From Bacillota bacterium (GTDB taxonomy: Bacteria > Bacillota > Clostridia > Acetivibrionales > JAEXSP01), in assembly GCA_023453795.1 (NCBI GenBank), contig JAEXSP010000011.1:1-48063 (forward strand): 48,063 bases of DNA, in the 5' to 3' direction. The notes beneath the pieces were generated by a model. It ran no database searches and was not told where the DNA came from. It saw only the letters and a program-made list of their open reading frames with translations. Position 1 is the first letter of the stretch. Each line of letters starts with the position of its first letter. Below, piece by piece: positions 36,233-44,230 of the stretch. Both the position numbers and the translations under genes were made by a program.

Positions 36233-39200
36233 TTACGGACAAGTCTTGTCAACAGGACCGGTAAGAACATTACGTGCAGTATCTTCTACTGAACCAGTTA
36301 ATGTTACCTTCGGTTTTTCGTTTACAGAGTTATCCTTATCAGCCAATGTAATAGTTACCACATTACCGGTAACTTCTACACCTGATACTGTGAATCCATC
36401 AACTGTAAAGTCACTATCAGAAACTGATGGTACATAGAGAGCTTCTGAGAATGTGAGAACTACAGTATGGAGCTTCGGTTTAGCATCATTGATTGCAGCA
36501 CCTGTAGCAACTGATAAATACTTAGGAGCTAACTTATCTGTAGCTATTGCAGCTGTAGTTACAGCCAATAACTGATCCTGGCCGTTCTTAATGTTCGGTG
36601 AAGCACTACCTACAAAACCGCCGCCAGTAGTTGCAATATAAACAGGAGCTGTAAGATCTGTATCATCACCTGCATCGTAGCCGATTATCAACTCGATATA
36701 TGTCTTGTTGTTAGCTGTATCAACAGAGAATGAAGCTATACCATTTACAGGTAACCAATCAGAACTACCTACTTTGTAAACATAGTCTGCAGTTGTACCT
36801 GTTGATGACAACTGGTCTTCGATAGTAAGCTTGATCTTGTTTCCGCCGATCATTTCAGCTGACTTGTAACCAATTGTTGCAAAACCACTAGTTATTGTTG
36901 TACCAGCTAACTGGGACAACCATCCGCTAACATTGCCTGCAGTATCTTTCAATCTACCAACTACAACATTAACACCAGCTGCTTTTGCGGTCTTCAAAGT
37001 GATAAGAACACTCTTGCCATTGTTTAATGAAGTAAGTGTGTCATCAGCTGTAAGAGCAACGCCACCGATAAAGTAGTTGTTCTTGTCAAGAAGTACTGTA
37101 GAGTCTATAGCTTCTGTGAAGTTGATTTTAATCTTAGTAAGAGAAATCTGTACAAACGGAGTTGTTCCATCGAGATCAGGAGCAACTTTGTCTGTGCAAG
37201 CTACTGTCAATGTAGTATCAGCAAGCTTATTAGCTGCTACAGATACGTCTTTAACGTTCTTAATAGTCAATGTAACGTTTCCGCCATTGATTGCATTAGC
37301 TGCAGTGTTAACAAGGAATACTGTATTGCTTGTTCCATCTTGCCTTGCAACGTTATCAATAGTTATTACATTTCCGGAGCTGTCCTTCAATGTATAATTA
37401 TCCTTGTTTGTAGCATCAGCGATATTAACGTTTTCATTATAAGTAACCTTCAATTGTGCTGCATTTACAAATTCAGCAGCTACTGTAGGAGCAACTGTAT
37501 CTGCATTGCAAGTAACTGAGAATGTAGTTGCTGCAAATATATTGCCGTAACCATCCTGAATCTTGTTGGAATCAGAAGTGTTATCTACATAGTTCAACCA
37601 TACAGTTGAAGTTCCAGGAGCCAAAGGATTGACGAATGTGATTGTAAATTCCTGGTTGTCAGATGTATCAACTGCTGCACCAGTAACTTCGTTTTGGCCG
37701 CTGTAAGTGTGGCTCAATTTAACAGCTGCATTACCTTTAAATGTATTAAGTTTAATAGCTTTGTTGAATTTGATCTTAACTGTCTTTTCTTTAACTTCAG
37801 ATACAGTTGCTGTCAAAGGTGAAGTATCCTTTACATAGTTGTAGGACAATGTGTTTCCTGCTACAGGATAACCTGCACTGTCTTTAACGATTGTTCCGGA
37901 AATCTTTATTGTGTGTGCGCCTTCTACCATATCAGCAAGTGTATTAAGAGTTACCTGAGTATCTGTAGCGTTCATTGATACGTTTATAGAATCAAGACCG
38001 ATCTTTCCATCGTCCATTGAGAACGCGCCAACTATGCCAGCACCTGTAACAGGTTCTGAGAAGACAACATTCAATGAACGAGGTCCGGTTGGTGTTGCGG
38101 AAACGATTGTAGGAACTGTTGTGTCTTTTGCAGCTATGTTTTCAATAGTCTTGTCAGCAGCCAAACCGTTGCCGATATCTTTCTTAATTAACAACTTGTT
38201 ATCAGTTGAGTAATTAATCATTGCATTTGCAACTGAAGTTGTAAGTGTAACTACTTTGCCGTCATCTGACAAAGCAACATTATCAGGAGCTTTGTCTTTA
38301 ATAGCATAGTTTGCTGCAGTCTTAACTGCATCGCCAGAAACAGCGCCGTTAAATGTGATAACCATCTGTCTCAAGTTAGGAACGTCTACTGAAACAACGT
38401 CCAATACAAGAGCTTTTACGTTAACATCGATAGTAACGCCATCAGCGAAACCTTCAACTGTACCGCTAATTGTGTATTTTCCTACTGTGTTTCCGTCATA
38501 TTTAGCACCTGCTAAATCCCAAGTTACATCGCAATCAACTGATGAACCATCAGACAATTTACCAACAACTGTTGCAGGGAGTTCAGGAGTTGCTGTTCCG
38601 AAAACAACATCGATAGCTTCTGGAGCTACTACTGATACTACATCATTAGTATTAACTTCAAAGCCAGCAGCTATTGCCTTAGCAGCATCGATTATACCAT
38701 CGTTAACCAATTTGGAAATAAGAGTATCGCTTGGTCCGCCGCCCTTGAAGGAGCTAGCCAAAGCTTCTGTCAAAGCTGTAGCCATATCAGCGTTAGTAAG
38801 CTTATTAACTGATGCAATCTTGCTCAATCCTGAGAATTTTGCAAAAGCTATAGTTTCAGAATATTCAAAGTCTTCACCTTGAGTATATCCGAGAGTTGTA
38901 AGCAATACTTTATAGAACTGTTGTGCTGAAACTTGCTCTGTAGGATTGAAGTTTTTACCGTCACCTACCCAACCCAAGTCCGGGTTAGCTTTCAAGTAAG
39001 CCATTAATTTAACTGCGCTTGCGTCAGCAACTTTTGAAGCATCAGCAAAGTTTTCTGTTCCGTCGAATGCCCTTGCTTCTTCCTCAAGACCCAACAGTCT
39101 TAAGTAAATGATTGCTGCCTGAATTCTTTGAGTTGATGTTGAAAGATATTCTTCATCAACCTTTCCATTTGCTCCACCTTTGAGAATGCCAAGATCTGCA

Positions 39201-39436
39201 CAGATCTCACCAGCACTCTTTTCAACAACAGGTGTTTCGTCGTCAGATGAATTGTCAGCATTAACTGCACTGTCAGTAGTAGTTGAGTTGTCAACTGTAT
39301 TAGCTGAGTTGTCAACTGTAGTAGTTGAGTTGTCAGTAGTAGTTGCGCTGTCATCCGCGAAGACAGAAACCATCATAGTTGAGAGAATCATAGTAACTAC
39401 AACGATTACTGCTAAAAACTTTTTGAGATTTCTCAT
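36233..39436 (-). CDS. S-layer-like surface protein, paralog 3
   Basis: A 1067-residue secreted protein. Signal peptide about 1-28 (ends VFADD). Residues 31-64 are a Thr/Asn/Ser-rich repeat absent from the other paralogs. SLH-like repeats follow (about 74-250; DLGILKGG, GWVGDGKNFNP), then a Big_4-type Ig domain and Ig-like modules, ending DKTCP. It is the closest paralog of 5012-8140, with shared promoter, leader RNA and terminator. It lies directly upstream of the glycan operon on the same strand, separated by a terminator. Probably a major surface-layer component and a plausible glycan acceptor; the Thr/Ser-rich segment is a candidate O-glycosylation site. Confidence 0.82.
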   Translation of the reverse strand: MRNLKKFLAVIVVVTMILSTMMVSVFADDSATTTDNSTTTVDNSANTVDNSTTTDSAVNADNSSDDETPVVEKSAGEICADLGILKGGANGKVDEEYLSTSTQRIQAAIIYLRLLGLEEEARAFDGTENFADASKVADASAVKLMAYLKANPDLGWVGDGKNFNPTEQVSAQQFYKVLLTTLGYTQGEDFEYSETIAFAKFSGLSKIASVNKLTNADMATALTEALASSFKGGGPSDTLISKLVNDGIIDAAKAIAAGFEVNTNDVVSVVAPEAIDVVFGTATPELPATVVGKLSDGSSVDCDVTWDLAGAKYDGNTVGKYTISGTVEGFADGVTIDVNVKALVLDVVSVDVPNLRQMVITFNGAVSGDAVKTAANYAIKDKAPDNVALSDDGKVVTLTTSVANAMINYSTDNKLLIKKDIGNGLAADKTIENIAAKDTTVPTIVSATPTGPRSLNVVFSEPVTGAGIVGAFSMDDGKIGLDSINVSMNATDTQVTLNTLADMVEGAHTIKISGTIVKDSAGYPVAGNTLSYNYVKDTSPLTATVSEVKEKTVKIKFNKAIKLNTFKGNAAVKLSHTYSGQNEVTGAAVDTSDNQEFTITFVNPLAPGTSTVWLNYVDNTSDSNKIQDGYGNIFAATTFSVTCNADTVAPTVAAEFVNAAQLKVTYNENVNIADATNKDNYTLKDSSGNVITIDNVARQDGTSNTVFLVNTAANAINGGNVTLTIKNVKDVSVAANKLADTTLTVACTDKVAPDLDGTTPFVQISLTKIKINFTEAIDSTVLLDKNNYFIGGVALTADDTLTSLNNGKSVLITLKTAKAAGVNVVVGRLKDTAGNVSGWLSQLAGTTITSGFATIGYKSAEMIGGNKIKLTIEDQLSSTGTTADYVYKVGSSDWLPVNGIASFSVDTANNKTYIELIIGYDAGDDTDLTAPVYIATTGGGFVGSASPNIKNGQDQLLAVTTAAIATDKLAPKYLSVATGAAINDAKPKLHTVVLTFSEALYVPSVSDSDFTVDGFTVSGVEVTGNVVTITLADKDNSVNEKPKVTLTGSVEDTARNVLTGPVDKTCP
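39245..39346 (-). repeat. Coding minisatellite (TTTVDNS-type)
   Basis: Degenerate 21-base units (for example ACTACTACA then GTTGACAACTCA) encode TTTDNS, TTTVDNS, ANTVDNS and TTTDSAV just after the signal peptide of the S-layer-like protein. Units stay in frame, so copy number can change without breaking the gene. Confidence 0.75.
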
Positions 39437-39460
39437 GCTCTAATCCTCCTTGTAAAATTT

Positions 39461-39518
39461 AGAAGTAGGCTTTATTCGGAAAGTCAGGTTAAGCCTTCTT
39501 CTATATGAATATCCTGAC
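39461..39518 (-). promoter_or_regulatory. Leader RNA pseudoknot of S-layer-like gene 3
   Basis: In the mRNA GTCAGGATA (39518-39510) pairs with TAACCTGAC (39491-39483). The loop segment AGAAGAAGGCTT (39502-39491) pairs with AAGCCTACTTCT downstream (39472-39461), 11 of 12 positions. It ends 9 nt before AAGGAGG (39445-39451). The second helix has different bases from the 8166-8222 copy but the same position, which is compensatory change. Confidence 0.65.
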
Positions 39519-39535
39519 TCTCTTTACTTCAATTT

Positions 39536-39564
39536 TCATGATAAGAACAGTTTTCCTATCATGA
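39536..39564 (-). promoter_or_regulatory. Upstream leader hairpin of S-layer-like gene 3
   Basis: TCATGATA and TATCATGA form an 8-pair stem around a loop with TGTTCTTAT-like sequence, a few bases after the expected transcription start. It corresponds to the hairpin at 8235-8259. Confidence 0.55.
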
Positions 39565-39574
39565 GTTCAAACAA

Positions 39575-39603
39575 ATTATACCATCGGTAATTTTTGGAGT
39601 CAA
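39575..39603 (-). promoter_or_regulatory. Strong SigA promoter of S-layer-like gene 3
   Basis: TTGACT (39598-39603), 17-base spacer, TATAAT (39575-39580) with TGG before the -10. The spacer shares TACCGATG with the promoter at 8271. The rest of the gap up to 39756 shows no gene. Confidence 0.85.
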
Positions 39604-39756
39604 CACGTAGAAAATAAGTGTAAACAAACTGTAATAGAACTGAAATATTTGAAATTGAATTTAGTAGTTACCAGTGAACATTATACAACATTTTGGAAAT
39701 ATTAATTATGAATATGGGAAATTGTAAAATAAATGAAATATTTAGATAAGATATAT

Positions 39757-39781
39757 TAAAAGCCGGCATAAAAGCCGGCTT
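39757..39781 (-). terminator. Terminator of SASP gene
   Basis: AAGCCGGC/GCCGGCTT stem with 6-base loop, followed by TTTTAAT on the minus strand, 20 bases after the stop at 39802. Confidence 0.85.
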
Positions 39782-39801
39782 TGCTACGCTAATGCATTTA
39801 A

Positions 39802-39972
39802 TTATCTGCCGATGTTCCTCTCTGCCATCTCAATCGCTTTTTTGACAATATTTCCGCAATCTCTTGACGAAACGGAACCCCAACCCTCAGATTTTACCGT
39901 ATCGTAGACTCCAAGTTCTTTTGCTATCTCTTCCTTTAGGGAATCTGACATCAATCCACCTCGTCTACTCAC
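39802..39972 (-). CDS. Small acid-soluble spore protein, alpha/beta type
   Basis: A 56-residue protein beginning MSRRGGLMSDSLKEEIAKEL, with the family's GPR protease site region (KEEIAKELGVYD) and the DNA-binding SSRDCGNIVKKAIEMAE. Such proteins coat and protect DNA in dormant spores and are degraded on germination. The start is GTG at 39972: AAAGGAGG sits 7 bases upstream, whereas ATG 39978 would be one base from that site and the ATG at 40080 has none. The RDCGN box has Cys where many relatives have Ala. No clear SigG promoter was found by eye. Confidence 0.92.
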   Translation of the reverse strand: MSRRGGLMSDSLKEEIAKELGVYDTVKSEGWGSVSSRDCGNIVKKAIEMAERNIGR

Positions 39973-40226
39973 AGCCATGCCTCCTTTACGCAGCACATGC
40001 CCAACCATGCTGCGAAGTAATTTAGCGTACGATATTATTATTTTCTTTTCATATATAATTAATAAATGAAATTTTTTCATTATTAAATTTATACTTGCAA
40101 AATAACTTCGGTATTTTAGTTACCTTTTATACCTTATGTTAATATACTGTAATATGTCTAATACCAAACGCTTTTTGCCATTCGGTTATGCATTAATATT
40201 CACAGAAGAAAGTCAAGGTGATCATT

Positions 40227-40667
40227 ATGTATTCTACACGAGAAATGTTTGCAAGAATGTTAAAATGTGAGGCAGGCGGGGAAGGCGATAACGGTATGAA
40301 AGCCGTTGCAAGTGTAATCATGAACAGAGTACACGTGACAGGAGGAGAATATCTCAGGACAAATGAAGGAGACCTGCGAAGAGTATTGACTGAACCAGGA
40401 GAGTTCACGTGTTTCCTTTCAACAGTCTATGGTGAGGTTAACCCCCAAACCATATGGAGCAGTCCACCTGAGGAAATACACTATCAAATAGCTGATTGGG
40501 CTCTTTCCGGTAATACCCTGTCTGGAGCAGGTGAAAGTCTTTGGTACATGAATCCATTTATACCTACATGTCCGCCAACTTTTCCCTACAATGGCTCCGG
40601 ATCTATATTTAACAGGTTGGGTCAGCATTGCTTTTATATCCCTACCGAACAATACTATCTAACTTAA
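40227..40667 (+). CDS. cwlJ: Spore cortex-lytic cell wall hydrolase, CwlJ-like
   Basis: A 146-residue hydrolase of the SleB/CwlJ family: FARMLKCEAGGEGDNGMKAV with the presumed catalytic glutamate, VIMNRVHVTGG, FSCF-like EFTCFLSTVYG, and the closing GQHCFY. It has no signal peptide and no peptidoglycan-binding domain, and its length equals CwlJ rather than SleB. CwlJ degrades cortex peptidoglycan during germination. The next gene looks like GerQ, its known partner for coat localisation in Bacillus. ATG 40227 fits AAGGTGATC better than GTG 40218. Confidence 0.88.
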   Translation: MYSTREMFARMLKCEAGGEGDNGMKAVASVIMNRVHVTGGEYLRTNEGDLRRVLTEPGEFTCFLSTVYGEVNPQTIWSSPPEEIHYQIADWALSGNTLSGAGESLWYMNPFIPTCPPTFPYNGSGSIFNRLGQHCFYIPTEQYYLT

Positions 40668-40679
40668 GGAGGTAATAAT

Positions 40680-41105
40680 ATGAGTAGTTTCAACCCATGT
40701 CCGAGGCAAATGGACGCGTTTCCCTCCATTGCACCCGGCACCCCTATGATAATGAACCCGACAGAACAAATGTTACAAACAGGCTTGCCCACGCTTCCTA
40801 CAGGCATGCCTACAGGTCCGTCTTTAAGCGGTACAACTCCTGTTCCTGCAACGGGAGCCACATTAGGAGGATCACCAATTGCACCATCCACTCTTACAAA
40901 TCCTGCTTTTATTCCAGGCTTCCTGAGAACTCAGATAGGCCAAAGAGTCAGAGTAGAATTTCTAATCGGAACAGGTACTACCACAGACAGAATCGGTACA
41001 CTTGTTGGTGTAGGTGCAAGCTATATCCTTATATTGCTTCAAGAGACGGATGACATACTTATGGCTGATCTCTTTTCAATTAAATTTGTTACTTTCTATC
41101 ATTAA
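40680..41105 (+). CDS. gerQ: GerQ-like spore coat protein
   Basis: A 141-residue protein with a Pro/Gly/Thr/Met-rich N-terminal half (FPSIAPGTPMIMNPTEQM) and a compact C-terminal part (about 82-141) with LRTQIGQRVRVEFLIG, GTLVGVGASYILIL and DLFSIKFVTFY. This is the layout of GerQ (low-complexity front, small beta barrel behind), and gerQ follows cwlJ in Bacillus as it does here, 12 bases after the stop. GerQ is cross-linked into the coat and needed for CwlJ placement. Identity at residue level is modest, so the call rests on layout plus position. Good AAGGAGG site. Confidence 0.78.
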   Translation: MSSFNPCPRQMDAFPSIAPGTPMIMNPTEQMLQTGLPTLPTGMPTGPSLSGTTPVPATGATLGGSPIAPSTLTNPAFIPGFLRTQIGQRVRVEFLIGTGTTTDRIGTLVGVGASYILILLQETDDILMADLFSIKFVTFYH

Positions 41106-41151
41106 CAATATAATGGAAATTAACAGCAACATTTTAATAATTCAATATTAT

Positions 41152-41177
41152 AATAACCCCCGTTACCGAGGGTTATT
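41152..41177. terminator. Two-way terminator between gerQ and CBS gene
   Basis: AATAACCC and GGGTTATT pair around a 10-base loop between convergent genes. It is followed by TTTC on the plus strand. T-tracts are short on both sides. Confidence 0.6.
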
Positions 41178-41213
41178 TTCATTTAGCATACTTTTTACAG
41201 CGGCATTTCAAGC

Positions 41214-41642
41214 TTACATCATCTCTGGTTTTGAGGGTTTTGATATTTCACTCAAAGCGCTTGATATCTCAGAACTGAACCCGTCGGTTGCAATATCACC
41301 CAATGCAACAATTCCAACCAGCTTATTATTTTCAACTACCGGAAGCCTCCTTACCTTATCACGGGACATGAGAGATGAAACATCACTTACATCAGTGTCC
41401 GGTGATACGGTTGTTACTTGTGAAGTCATTACATCCTGTACGCTGATACTTTGTGGATTTGTTCCGTGGGCTACATTCCTTACAACAATGTCTCTGTCGG
41501 TTACTATTCCGATTACACCGCTCTGGTCGCAAACAGGTATAGATCCGACATTATGCTTTTGCATAAGCTGTGCAGCTTCGGTAACTGTGGCCTTTGGGTT
41601 TATATATGCTACGCTTTTTGTCATTATATCCTTTACTTTCAA
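41214..41642 (-). CDS. Protein with two CBS domains
   Basis: A 142-residue protein made of two CBS domains: MKVKDIMTKSVAYINPKATV...GSIPVCDQSGVIGIVTDRD and VQDVMTSQVTTVSPDTDV...RRLPVVENNKLVGIVALGD. CBS pairs bind adenosine nucleotides and act as sensors. Stand-alone proteins like this (YhcV/Hrp1 type) have no fixed partner, and none is suggested here. TTG start behind AAGGAG. No other domain is present. Confidence 0.93.
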   Translation of the reverse strand: MKVKDIMTKSVAYINPKATVTEAAQLMQKHNVGSIPVCDQSGVIGIVTDRDIVVRNVAHGTNPQSISVQDVMTSQVTTVSPDTDVSDVSSLMSRDKVRRLPVVENNKLVGIVALGDIATDGFSSEISSALSEISKPSKPEMM

Positions 41643-41780
41643 ATTACCATCTCCTTATCTTTTTATTATCAAAAATATTTTTTACCTTATAAATAAACAA
41701 TAACCCATGAAAAATACGGTATTATTTTTGGAAAATATGACGTATTACATCAACTTTCCATTCTAATGATATTTTTGGAA

Positions 41781-41789
41781 TGATATAAT
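41781..41789 (+). promoter_or_regulatory. Possible extended -10 promoter of lipase gene
   Basis: TGATATAAT fits an extended -10 element about 100 bases before the start at 41889. No good -35 is present at 17-18 bases. Confidence 0.35.
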
Positions 41790-41888
41790 TAAATTAATAG
41801 TTTATGTAGGCTGAAAATTACTTAAAGTAATTTAATCTAGCTTGTCAATTGGCAGCTATTTTATACCTTTAACTGAAAAAGGACTGAT

Positions 41889-43028
41889 ATGATGTTTGAA
41901 AAAATAAAATTTTGGCTTGTTGCTGTAATAGCAATATTAATTCTTATATATATTCTGCCTGTTCAGAACATTTTTAACTATGTAAAATTTGAGTTCTACC
42001 CGAAAAGCAGCCTTCATATAAAATTAAGTCTTGTTAACCCAAACATAAAGTTATTATCTTCAGATCCTTCAAACCGCCTTATAATGAAGGTAGAAGTTTT
42101 TAATGCTGATGGTCAGCCTGTTCCAAATGCACATGTAAACCTTACCGTTTCTGAGAACCTCGGAAGAATTTCCCCATCCAATCTAAGAACTGACAAAGAC
42201 GGAGAATCTATTGTCAGCTATATTCCTCCTGACTATGAAAAGAACGGGCATAGTCCTGCAAAACGCAAGGTCAGACTGACAGCAAGAATATATAAATCAA
42301 AGGTAAGCTCTTCAATTGATGTGACTCTAGTCTCAAATCCAATAGTTTATATTCCGGGTTATCAGGAAAATACGAGTGCATTTGACAATATGAACGATTA
42401 CCTTAACTCAAAGGGCTATACCGGCAACATTTTGGCATATGATTCTTCAAAGGGTGTAATTGATGGAGCAAAAAACTTAAAAAATTATCTTGAGCAATTA
42501 ACCAAAAAGTATTATTCCGAGGGCTTCCAGACAAGTAAATTCATAATAATATCTCACAGTATGGGAGGACTTATAGCAAGATACTATACTGCCAGTCAGC
42601 AATATATTACAGAGAACAATGTAGCAAAAATGATATTCATTTCTGTTCCTCACTCGGGCTCGCCCTGGGCATCCTTAGGTATGAAGTACTTTAATGACCA
42701 GAGTATAAAGGATCTGAGGCCTGAAAGCGACCTTCTGATGAAAGACCTTCCGGGGATGCTCAATAGAGGTCTGAACGGAACAATTGAGGTTGGAAATATA
42801 CTTGGACAATATGACGAAGTTGTATCTCAGGAAAGCGCAAATCTGGATGATTGGAGCATAAAAACAGAATTGTTCAGTGTCGGTGATAATAATTTGACAA
42901 TGAACAATTTGTTTAACGGCACCCTATTAAATGCCGCCAACCATCAGGCAATATTAAGTAATAAAAAAGTATTTAATAGAATATATCAAATGATTTCTAC
43001 CAGACTGCCTTCTCCTGCTTTTAAGTAA
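41889..43028 (+). CDS. Membrane-anchored lipase-like alpha/beta hydrolase with Ig-like domain
   Basis: A 379-residue protein. One N-terminal helix (about 8-24) anchors or exports it. Residues about 60-145 look like a bacterial Ig-like domain (VEVFNADGQPVPNAHVNLTV, GESIVSYIPP). Residues 150-379 are an alpha/beta hydrolase with IISHSMGGLIARYY (nucleophile S224, GHSxGG-like) and a likely catalytic histidine in NAANHQAIL near the end. This resembles secreted triacylglycerol lipases and PGAP1-like esterases. The substrate is unknown. AAAGGA precedes the two possible ATGs (41889, 41892). Confidence 0.85.
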   Translation: MMFEKIKFWLVAVIAILILIYILPVQNIFNYVKFEFYPKSSLHIKLSLVNPNIKLLSSDPSNRLIMKVEVFNADGQPVPNAHVNLTVSENLGRISPSNLRTDKDGESIVSYIPPDYEKNGHSPAKRKVRLTARIYKSKVSSSIDVTLVSNPIVYIPGYQENTSAFDNMNDYLNSKGYTGNILAYDSSKGVIDGAKNLKNYLEQLTKKYYSEGFQTSKFIIISHSMGGLIARYYTASQQYITENNVAKMIFISVPHSGSPWASLGMKYFNDQSIKDLRPESDLLMKDLPGMLNRGLNGTIEVGNILGQYDEVVSQESANLDDWSIKTELFSVGDNNLTMNNLFNGTLLNAANHQAILSNKKVFNRIYQMISTRLPSPAFK

Positions 43029-43103
43029 ATCTTTTATAGAAGAATTGCTGTTAATATTGTGGAAAAGTTGAATTTTGTTAACAAAATCGAAGAAAATAAC
43101 TGT

Positions 43104-43133
43104 AGTTATCCACATGCGTGTGGATAACTTTTT
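43104..43133 (+). terminator. Hairpin terminator of lipase gene made of two DnaA boxes
   Basis: AGTTATCCACA and TGTGGATAACT form a perfect 11-pair stem with loop TGCG followed by TTTT, 75 bases after the lipase stop. The arms are also exact DnaA boxes. Confidence 0.65.
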
Positions 43134-43240
43134 GTATTAAAAATCTTACAACCCTTTATTTTCAATGGCTACAAGGTATGCACACAGTTTCCCCAAGTCT
43201 TTAATGTGAATTCTGTGGATAACTTTTGGTTTTATCCACA
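43106..43240. promoter_or_regulatory. Cluster of four DnaA boxes
   Basis: The consensus TTATCCACA occurs exactly four times, as two inverted pairs: 43106-43114 with 43119-43127, and 43214-43222 with 43232-43240. A one-mismatch box (TGTGGAAAA) lies at 43059-43067. No dnaA, dnaN or rpmH is present in this window, so this is not shown to be the origin. Confidence 0.6.
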
Positions 43241-43301
43241 GGTTGTCTTTACATCTTGACTTAACATCGATTTAACCAAAGTCGTACAATCCATACCTTA
43301 A

Positions 43302-43335
43302 AAATTAAGCATGAGATTAAATAAATCTCATGCTT
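43302..43335 (-). terminator. Terminator overlapping the nadC stop
   Basis: AAGCATGAGATT (43307-43318) and AATCTCATGCTT (43324-43335) form a perfect 12-pair stem with a 5-base loop. On the minus strand TTTTT follows shortly after. The nadC stop codon (43317-43319) lies inside the hairpin. Confidence 0.75.
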
Positions 43336-44150
43336 ATATCCAAACCTTTTACAGAATGGGTCAGTTCGCCTATAGATATGATGTCAACACCAGTTTTTGC
43401 TATCCCCAGAACTGTTTCCATATTGACATTGCCCGATGCTTCTACAACAGCCCTATGGTCAATTAAAGCTACTGCCTTTGCCATTGTTTCAAGATCCATA
43501 TTATCAAGCATAATTATGTCTGCCTTGCTTTCAAGAGCTTCCCTTACTTGTTCCAGTGTTTCGGTTTCAACTTCAATTTTTATTGTATGAGGAATATTTC
43601 TTCTAACAGTCTCGATTGCCTTTCTTATTCCACCTGCCGCCTTAATGTGGTTGTCTTTTATTAAGACTCCGTCAGATAATGAATACCTGTGATTTGAACC
43701 ACCGCCCATTTTCACTGCATATTTATCCAGAATCCTAAGTCCGGGTACAGTTTTCCTCGTATCGGCAATCCTTACTTGAAGACCATTTACTATATCACAG
43801 TAGCGGCCTGTAAGCGTTGCAATTCCAGACATTCGCTGCAATAGGTTAAGCGAAGTTCTTTCAGCCTTAAGTAAAGCTCGGCTGCGTCCCGATATTTCTG
43901 CTAACAGATCACCTTTTTTAACAATCGAACCATCTTCCACCTTGCTGTCAAAAACACAACCGTCGTCAAGAATTTTAAATACCCTCTCCGCTACGCCAAG
44001 GCCCGCTGCTATTCCATCAGCTTTTGCTATAAATACTGCCTTTGACTCAGCTTTTTCATCGATTGTATTGTCTGTTGTAATGTCCCCTAAGGGCATATCT
44101 TCCTTGAGAGCTGTCATAATAATCTGATCAATAAGTAACTTATCCAGCAA
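43317..44150 (-). CDS. nadC: Nicotinate-nucleotide pyrophosphorylase (quinolinate phosphoribosyltransferase)
   Basis: A 277-residue enzyme that joins quinolinate and PRPP to give nicotinate mononucleotide. Seen: ALKEDMPLGDITTDNT, AERTSLNLLQRMSGIATLT, IADTRKTVPGLR, KYAVKMGGGSNHRYSLSDG, IKDNHI and VEVETLEQ-like EVETETLEQ. I start it at TTG 44150, with GGGAGGG six bases upstream; ATG 44165 lies before that site and has none of its own. Last gene of the nadA-nadB-nadC run, 80 bases after nadB. Confidence 0.95.
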   Translation of the reverse strand: MLDKLLIDQIIMTALKEDMPLGDITTDNTIDEKAESKAVFIAKADGIAAGLGVAERVFKILDDGCVFDSKVEDGSIVKKGDLLAEISGRSRALLKAERTSLNLLQRMSGIATLTGRYCDIVNGLQVRIADTRKTVPGLRILDKYAVKMGGGSNHRYSLSDGVLIKDNHIKAAGGIRKAIETVRRNIPHTIKIEVETETLEQVREALESKADIIMLDNMDLETMAKAVALIDHRAVVEASGNVNMETVLGIAKTGVDIISIGELTHSVKGLDISMRFI

Positions 44151-44230
44151 TAATTTCCCTCCCATATCTTATAAACTGATTTATCGGTTAATGCTTAACA
44201 GGAACAGCATTACCGGTTTATTTTTTATTA

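Noticed and set aside
36042..36242. 66-residue minus-strand frame upstream of the ligase gene
   Set aside because: It runs through the S-layer terminator and the glycan operon promoter and resembles no protein.
38355..38882. 175-residue plus-strand frame inside S-layer-like gene 3
   Set aside because: It is antisense to a clear gene, with a Thr/Ser/Val composition that mirrors the codon bias of the real gene; similar frames occur inside the other paralogs.
39973..40080. N-terminal extension of the spore protein
   Set aside because: No ribosome site for the upstream ATG; the GTG at 39972 has AAAGGAGG at ideal distance and gives a normal-length family member.
43106..43240. Chromosomal replication origin
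   Set aside because: Only the boxes are present. There is no dnaA, dnaN, recF, gyrB or rpmH, and no clear AT-rich unwinding element with DnaA-trio pattern was recognised.
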